A stretch of 64,000 nt of DNA from Flavobacterium swingsii (lineage in GTDB: Bacteria; Bacteroidota; Bacteroidia; Flavobacteriales; Flavobacteriaceae), in assembly GCF_900111965.1 (NCBI RefSeq), contig NZ_FOJT01000005.1, positions 124,001-188,000 on the forward strand, in the 5' to 3' direction. Numbering within the stretch: position 1 is the stretch's first letter; the number at the start of each line of letters is the position of its first letter. This document shows positions 59,533-64,000 of the stretch, one piece after another. The notes beneath the pieces are model-generated. The model was not told the DNA's origin. It did no database searches and saw only the letters and a program-made list of their open reading frames with translations. Made by a program: the position numbers and the translations under genes.

Positions 59533-60204
59533 TTAGAATTGGAAACCGATTCTAACACCACCAAATACATTTGTGTCAAGGTTTGAACCTTTTTCACCTG
59601 GAGTACTAACAGTAGTAACTACAGCACCTGTTTTATTAGTGTTACTAGCATCTTTAAGTTTGTTTGTCATAAAGTTTAAACCAGCTTCAACTCCTAAAAA
59701 TACTTTTTTAGTGATATAGTAATCAGCACCTGTGAAAACATTTACACCAAAACCACCATTTTTTTGTTCAAATTTATCATAATCTCCGTTTTCTTGTACG
59801 TCATCAAAAGTTTCTTTACCAAAAGCAATTACTAAATCAGCACCAGCATAAGTAGAAAGTCTTTCAGAACCAGCAAAATGCTTTTCAGCTCCTAATTTTA
59901 AAGATAAATTAGAATTTTTTTCAGTTTCAGTTGACATACCTGGAGTTACACCAATAACATCTTCATTTTTGTCATTGTGAATTCCTAAACCTAAACGTAA
60001 ACCTAAATCATCTTTAAGGAAGTATCTGAATTTTACTCCACCATCGTTTAAGTTAAAATTAGCAGCGTTTAAACCACCAGTTAAAGATACCTCAGTAGTT
60101 ACAGTTCCTTTAGTTGGTTTGTACTCACTAGTAGTTGTACCTTCTTGTGCATTAGCAAAACCAAATGCAAATACTGCAACAGCAGTTAATAATACTTTTT
60201 TCAT
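59533..60204 (-). CDS. Outer-membrane beta-barrel protein
   Basis: A 223-residue protein with signal peptide MKKVLLTAVAVFAFGFANAQ, nearly the same as in the gene at 60417-61106. The mature part has repeated amphipathic strands (TEVSLTGGLNAANFNL, VKFRYFLKDDLGLRLGLGIH, KLGAEKHFAG, GGFGVNVFTGADYYITKKV, VFGGVRIGFQF) typical of OmpA-like eight-strand barrels without a C-terminal OmpA domain. The function is unknown; abundance of such proteins in Flavobacteria suggests a structural role. A strong promoter candidate lies upstream. Confidence 0.78.
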   Translation of the reverse strand: MKKVLLTAVAVFAFGFANAQEGTTTSEYKPTKGTVTTEVSLTGGLNAANFNLNDGGVKFRYFLKDDLGLRLGLGIHNDKNEDVIGVTPGMSTETEKNSNLSLKLGAEKHFAGSERLSTYAGADLVIAFGKETFDDVQENGDYDKFEQKNGGFGVNVFTGADYYITKKVFLGVEAGLNFMTNKLKDASNTNKTGAVVTTVSTPGEKGSNLDTNVFGGVRIGFQF

Positions 60205-60230
60205 TTTATTTAAATTTTTAAATTCGGGTG

Positions 60231-60262
60231 CAAATGTAGTAGTATTTTATTTGAAAAAACAA
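60231..60262 (-). promoter_or_regulatory. Promoter of the outer-membrane barrel gene
   Basis: On the minus strand TTG (60262-60260), a 21-bp spacer and TACATTTG (60238-60231) match the Bacteroidota -33 and -7 elements without mismatch. The ATG at 60204 is 26 bp past the -7 box. This is the best promoter match in the window. Confidence 0.7.
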
Positions 60263-60344
60263 GTAAATTTACAAAATTTAGGATATTTATTCGTACATTG
60301 CTAATAGTCAGTAGATTATATTAGTGTCAATTTGTTGTTAGATA

Positions 60345-60383
60345 TAAAAAAATCCCGTCTCGTAGTAAAACGAAACGGGATTT
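60345..60383 (-). terminator. Intrinsic terminator of second barrel gene
   Basis: AAATCCCGTCTCG and CGAAACGGGATTT form a 13-bp stem with one mismatch and an 8-base loop, followed on the minus strand by seven T. It lies 34 bp after the stop of the upstream barrel gene. Confidence 0.85.
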
Positions 60384-60416
60384 CCAGTATTCTTTTATTT
60401 TAATCTAGAATTTAGA

Positions 60417-61106
60417 TTAGAATTTTAAAGCAAGACCTGCCATAACTTTGATTCCACCAATAGTAGCTTTTCCTTTGTCAGTATAAGAAACAAGAACATC
60501 ATCATCGTTATAATCAGTATAAGTGTATTTAGATGTTAAGCTACTTCCTTCGTAACCTACATTTAAGATAACACCTACAACGTCAGAGAAATAATAGTTA
60601 CCACCAACATTAACACCATAGTTTAAACCTGCATATTTAGTTTTGTCATCAGAAATTGTAACACCTAAAACAGCAGTTTTGTCTTTAGCAGTTGTATAAC
60701 CAATAGATGGTCCAGCAAAAACGTTGAAATTATCTTTGTTTACGAAGTAATATCTTCCTGATAAATTTACTTTGAAAGTAGATACAGTTGTGTTATAGTT
60801 TGATCCAAAATCATAATCCTCATCATAAATATTAATTGATTTTGGAGTTAATACTGATGTACCAAGTTCTAAACCAATACCAGCACTAAAACTTTCTGCA
60901 ATACCATACTGAAAATTAGCTCCAAATTGAGCTCCAGTAGCAGTACTTTTGTACTTCAGTGAACCAGCTGCATCATCTTGTTGAGTTGCTGTACCTGATA
61001 AAAATCCTCCTAATACATTAACATGCATAGTTCCTTGTTTGTTCGATTGTGCATTAGCAACGGTAAAACCAAACACAGCAATAGCTGTAAGTAATACTTT
61101 TTTCAT
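60417..61106 (-). CDS. Outer-membrane beta-barrel protein, paralogue
   Basis: The 229-residue protein has the signal peptide MKKVLLTAIAVFGFTVANAQ, shared almost word for word with its neighbour at 59533-60204. The barrel has strands such as TMHVNVLGGFLSGTA, ATGAQFGANFQYGIAESF, FKVNLSGRYYFVNKDNF, VFAGPSIGYTTAKD and the closing IGGIKVMAGLALKF. It appears to be an eight-strand outer-membrane protein of unknown ligand. A tandem duplication followed by divergence is likely. The terminator after it separates the two units. Confidence 0.78.
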   Translation of the reverse strand: MKKVLLTAIAVFGFTVANAQSNKQGTMHVNVLGGFLSGTATQQDDAAGSLKYKSTATGAQFGANFQYGIAESFSAGIGLELGTSVLTPKSINIYDEDYDFGSNYNTTVSTFKVNLSGRYYFVNKDNFNVFAGPSIGYTTAKDKTAVLGVTISDDKTKYAGLNYGVNVGGNYYFSDVVGVILNVGYEGSSLTSKYTYTDYNDDDVLVSYTDKGKATIGGIKVMAGLALKF

Positions 61107-61438
61107 TGTTTTTTTTGTTTTAAAATTAATTAGTTAAAAATACTCATTTTTAAATATGAGAAATATAGGGCTTTAAAAATAGTTATTAACAATTTGCAAG
61201 ATGTTTATTGTTAATTAGTTAATCGTGAAAACACCCATAAATTATCATAAAACAGGGAGGCTTTAATGATTATTACTCGTGGTTTTTTTGTAAAAAAACC
61301 ACTTGATATCAGAAACTAAAGACTTTTTACCAATAGGTTGCTGATTTGTCTTTTACTTTTAAAACCATAATTTAAACTGACTTTAATTTTAATATAAAGC
61401 CGAAATAATTACTTTTACAAAACAACAAAAACCAAACA
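61107..61438. other. Intergenic region with one possible promoter and one hairpin
   Basis: This 332-bp gap separates the barrel gene from aroQ. It holds a weak minus-strand promoter (TTG at 61192-61190, 22-bp spacer, TATATTTC at 61167-61160; one mismatch in the -7 box), a GTGGTTTTTTT hairpin with only two loop bases (61279-61302) and otherwise AT-rich unstructured sequence. No ORF or tRNA is seen. Confidence 0.5.
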
Positions 61439-61852
61439 ATGAAAATTATTATCATAAACGGACCAAATCTTAATCTTTTAGGAAAACGAGAGCCAGAAAT
61501 ATACGGGAATCAAGATTTTGAAGCGTATTTTGAAAAATTAAAAGCTACATTCTCTTCTGTCCAATTAAGCTATTATCAAAGTAATATAGAAGGAGAAATT
61601 ATTAATAAATTACAAGAAGTTGGTTTCAGTTATGACGGAATAATTCTAAACGCGGGTGCTTATACGCATACTTCGATAGGAATTGGCGATTGCATTAAAG
61701 CAATAACAGCACCGGTGGTTGAAGTGCATATTTCGAATACCTTTTCTCGTGAAACTTTTCGCCATCAATCTTATATTTCGCCAAACGCAAAGGGCGTAAT
61801 TATTGGTTTTGGACTGAAAAGTTATGATTTGGCTTTGCAATCGTTTTTGTAG
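61439..61852 (+). CDS. aroQ: Type II 3-dehydroquinate dehydratase
   Basis: AroQ catalyses the third step of the shikimate pathway. The 137-residue protein has the type II signatures: IIINGPNLNLLGKREPEIYG with the catalytic Tyr and Arg, SNIEGEIINKLQE, NAGAYTHTSIGIGDCI and VEVHISNTFSRETFRHQSY with the substrate-binding His and Arg residues. It lacks extra domains and has the usual length of about 140 residues. A very large nested palindrome begins directly after its stop codon. Confidence 0.94.
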   Translation: MKIIIINGPNLNLLGKREPEIYGNQDFEAYFEKLKATFSSVQLSYYQSNIEGEIINKLQEVGFSYDGIILNAGAYTHTSIGIGDCIKAITAPVVEVHISNTFSRETFRHQSYISPNAKGVIIGFGLKSYDLALQSFL

Positions 61853-62068
61853 TTATTACACAGAGATTCACAGAGAGAATGGAGTTCTAAAGGTTTTGCT
61901 TAACTAAATTTTTTTTGCCACAGATTAAAAAGATTCTCACAGATTTTTCTTGTAGCAAATAAAAAAATCTGTGAGAATCTTTTTAATCTGTGGCTTAAAA
62001 GAGGCTTAAAAGATTTAGAATTTAACCTCGGTGAAACTCTATTTTCTCTGTGAATCTCTGTGTAATAA
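61853..62068. repeat. Nested palindrome downstream of aroQ
   Basis: An outer 28-base inverted repeat (61853-61880 and 62041-62068, one mismatch; core TACACAGAGATTCACAGAG) surrounds an inner perfect 32-base inverted repeat (61917-61948 and 61963-61994; core GCCACAGATTAAAAAGATT) with a 14-base loop. The outer arm begins right after the aroQ stop codon. Related CACAGATTAAAAAGATT sequences recur in Flavobacterium genomes as I recall, so this looks like a composite of two mobile-like repeat units. It encodes no protein. Confidence 0.85.
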
Positions 62069-62087
62069 ATAAAACTTTGTTAATTAA

Positions 62088-62118
62088 TTTCTTACTTTCC
62101 TAAGATGCTTTAAGTTTG
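62088..62118 (+). promoter_or_regulatory. Candidate promoter of DUF5686 gene
   Basis: TAAGTTTG (62111-62118) matches TAnnTTTG exactly; TTTC at 62088-62091 with a 19-bp spacer is a near match to the -33 element. The ATG lies 22 bp downstream. Confidence 0.45.
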
Positions 62119-62140
62119 CATCAGCTAATAAAAAAGCATT

Positions 62141-64000
62141 ATGAAAAAAAATATTTTGTTCGTCGTTTTGTTATTTTCATTTATTTCTAACGCCCAAATA
62201 AAAGGATTGGTAACTGATGACAAAAACGGATCACTTCCGTCAGTCACTATTTTTATCGAAAATTCTTATAACAATACTTCGACAAACGAAAAAGGTTTTT
62301 ATGAATTGAATATAAAAAAAACAGGAAAATATGTAGTTGTTTTTCAATATTTAGGTTTCAAAACCAAAAAAATTCCCATCACCATTGATGCTTTTCCTTA
62401 TGAATTGAATGTCAAAATGGTTGAAGAAAATTTTGCTTTAAAGGAAGTTGTTATAAACAATCAGGATAATCCAGCCAATCAAATTATACGCAATGCCATC
62501 GCTGCAAAAAAAATAAACGCTGAAAAAACTGCAAAATACAATGCCGATTTTTACTCTCGCGGACTCATGAGAATAAAAGATGCTCCCAAGAAAATTTTAG
62601 GACAAGAGATTGGTGATTTTGATGGAGCTTTAGATTCTACCCGAACTGGAATTTTATATTTATCGGAAACAGTTTCGAGATTAAATTTTCAGAAACCAGA
62701 CAAGATGAAAGAAACTATAATCGCATCAAAAGTTAGCGGAAAAGACAATGGTTTTAGTTTCAACAATGCGGCTGGTGTCGATTTCGATTTTTATGAAAAT
62801 TATTTGCCTTTCGAAGTTAATGTAATTTCGCCACTTAGCGATAATGCTTTCAATTATTATAAATTTAAAATAGAAGGCAGTTTTTATAACGAAGACAAGC
62901 AACAAGTAAACAAAATAAAAGTAATTGCACGCCGTGACACCGAACCCGTTGTAGAAGGTTATATATATATTGTAGAAGATTCGTGGGCAATTTATGCGGT
63001 TGACGTTGATGTGAAAGGTTACCGAATGCAAACTCCTGCGCTTGATAATCTAATTCTAAAACAAAGTTTTAGTTATAATAAAACGGATAATATTTGGACA
63101 AAAAACACACAAAGCATCGATTTTATGGCTGGAATGTTAGGAATTAATGTATCTGGTCGTTTCACTTATGTATACAGTAATTTTGAATTCGAACCAAAAT
63201 TTGACAAAAAAACATTTACTCGCGAAGTACTTACTTTCGAAAAAGATTCGAACAAAAAAGAAGACAGTTTCTGGAATACCATTCGACCAATTCCTTTAAC
63301 AGTAGAAGAAAGTACTGATTATGTTAAGAAAGACAGTATTCAAACCTTAAGAAAATCGAAAACATATCTGGATTCGATAGATAAGAAAGAAAATAAGTTT
63401 AAATTACAACAAATTTTATCGGGTTATATTTATAAAAACTCGTACAGAAATACAACTATAAATTATAGCGGACCACTAACTTCATTGAGATTTAACACCG
63501 TTCAGGGTTATACTTTATCGGCAGGATTGTCTTATACGAAACGAAAGACAGAAGATAGAACTTACATGAATTTCGAGACAAAATTTAATTATGGTTTTGC
63601 CGAAACTAAATTAAGAGCGATAGCCAATTTTTCTAAAAAATTCAACAATCATAACAATGCTTTGTTAGCTGTTTCTGCAGGAAGCGAAGCAACTCAGTTT
63701 AACGATAAAAAACCAATTTCAGATATTGTAAACACTGTTAGTACTTTGTTTTTTAAGGATAATTACATGAAATTATTTGATAAAAATTTTGTTAAGTTAA
63801 GTTATAGTCAAGAAGTTGTAAACGGTTTTTCGGTTTATACCAATTTCGATTATTCCGAAAGAAAACCATTGTTTAACAATACAGATTATACAGCAGTCAA
63901 AAATGACGATTTGTACACTTCAAATAATCCGTTATTGCCTTCTGATAATTTGACTCCAGCTATTGCAAAACACAATTTGATAAAAGGAAAAATAACTGGA
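62141..64000 (+). CDS. DUF5686/carboxypeptidase-regulatory-like outer-membrane protein (cut by window edge)
   Basis: The frame runs from an ATG at 62141 to the last base of the window with no stop, giving 620 residues of a longer protein. It starts with a signal peptide (MKKNILFVVLLFSFISNAQ), followed by a CarboxypepD_reg-like plug domain (GLVTDDKNGSLPSVTIFIEN, TNEKGFYELNI, ALKEVVINNQ), then a region with GFSFNNAAGVDFDFYENY. The order matches DUF5686 proteins, which are TonB-receptor-like beta-barrels of Bacteroidota, with the barrel expected further right. A candidate promoter and no neighbour on the left suggest a separate unit. The function is unknown. Confidence 0.75.
   Translation, partial: MKKNILFVVLLFSFISNAQIKGLVTDDKNGSLPSVTIFIENSYNNTSTNEKGFYELNIKKTGKYVVVFQYLGFKTKKIPITIDAFPYELNVKMVEENFALKEVVINNQDNPANQIIRNAIAAKKINAEKTAKYNADFYSRGLMRIKDAPKKILGQEIGDFDGALDSTRTGILYLSETVSRLNFQKPDKMKETIIASKVSGKDNGFSFNNAAGVDFDFYENYLPFEVNVISPLSDNAFNYYKFKIEGSFYNEDKQQVNKIKVIARRDTEPVVEGYIYIVEDSWAIYAVDVDVKGYRMQTPALDNLILKQSFSYNKTDNIWTKNTQSIDFMAGMLGINVSGRFTYVYSNFEFEPKFDKKTFTREVLTFEKDSNKKEDSFWNTIRPIPLTVEESTDYVKKDSIQTLRKSKTYLDSIDKKENKFKLQQILSGYIYKNSYRNTTINYSGPLTSLRFNTVQGYTLSAGLSYTKRKTEDRTYMNFETKFNYGFAETKLRAIANFSKKFNNHNNALLAVSAGSEATQFNDKKPISDIVNTVSTLFFKDNYMKLFDKNFVKLSYSQEVVNGFSVYTNFDYSERKPLFNNTDYTAVKNDDLYTSNNPLLPSDNLTPAIAKHNLIKGKITG

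Noticed and set aside
61279..61302. GTGGTTTTTTT hairpin as a terminator
   Set aside because: The loop would be two bases and no U-tract follows on either strand, and no gene ends nearby.
62726..63031. Minus-strand 101-residue frame
   Set aside because: It lies inside the long plus-strand DUF5686 coding region and shows no protein-like motif.

Overview
The window looks like a chromosome segment of a Flavobacterium-like member of the Flavobacteriaceae (Bacteroidota). It is AT-rich, has no clear Shine-Dalgarno sites, and several upstream regions carry the Bacteroidota promoter pattern (TTTG about 20 bp before TAnnTTTG). The gene content agrees: LptB next to KdsD and TatC, a PorV-type type IX secretion protein, a 482-residue GAPDH, DUF4105, DUF2279 and DUF5686 proteins, and small outer-membrane beta-barrels. 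No rRNA, tRNA, CRISPR array, prophage or intact insertion sequence was seen.

Region 1 (1-20069) is the distal part of a surface polysaccharide locus, all on the plus strand with many overlapping genes. It encodes an extended SDR epimerase, seven or more glycosyltransferases, NeuA, NeuB and NeuC for a sialic-acid-type sugar, a hexapeptide acetyltransferase, a WecD-like/WecE pair for dTDP-Fuc4NAc, a GtrB-like polyprenyl-phosphate sugar transferase flanked by two GT-C-like membrane proteins, a methyltransferase, a Wzy/WaaL-type polymerase or ligase, and a terminal polyprenyl-phosphate sugar-1-phosphate transferase. The flippase, chain-length control and dTDP-glucose genes are not here; the left edge cuts a gene, so the locus continues upstream.

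Region 2 (20072-36391) is mostly housekeeping: DUF4105 and PorV-like envelope proteins, PssA, a GH25 lysozyme, an HTH-signal-jelly-roll fusion, the lptB-AhpD-like-tatC-kdsD cluster, divergent recQ, an SRPBCC protein, an FAD oxidoreductase, MscS, a tandem PH-like membrane protein, an RluF-type pseudouridine synthase and an alpha/beta hydrolase. Region 3 (36424-47997) holds a coiled-coil protein whose zinc ribbon has lost every cysteine, a Nif3-like protein, a LysM-NlpC/P60 hydrolase, DUF1801 and DUF2200 proteins, GAPDH, a DegQ-type protease, then a dapF-GNAT-mltG-DUF2279 run with three successive TTG starts, and a small lysozyme-like protein. Region 4 (47994-64000) holds the dnaA-phosphatase-RsmI-like operon, a thioesterase, YigZ, the HAD-ribD pair, GNAT-prmC, a MacB-type permease, hisS, xerD, three outer-membrane beta-barrels, aroQ and the first 620 codons of a DUF5686 protein.

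Non-coding structure is rich. Two copies of a conserved, structured element resembling the flavo-1 RNA motif lie near 35.5 kb and 43.9 kb. There are several near-perfect inverted repeats between genes, including a nested palindrome after aroQ, and several intrinsic terminators and candidate promoters. Function names rest on motifs read by eye; no database search was run.
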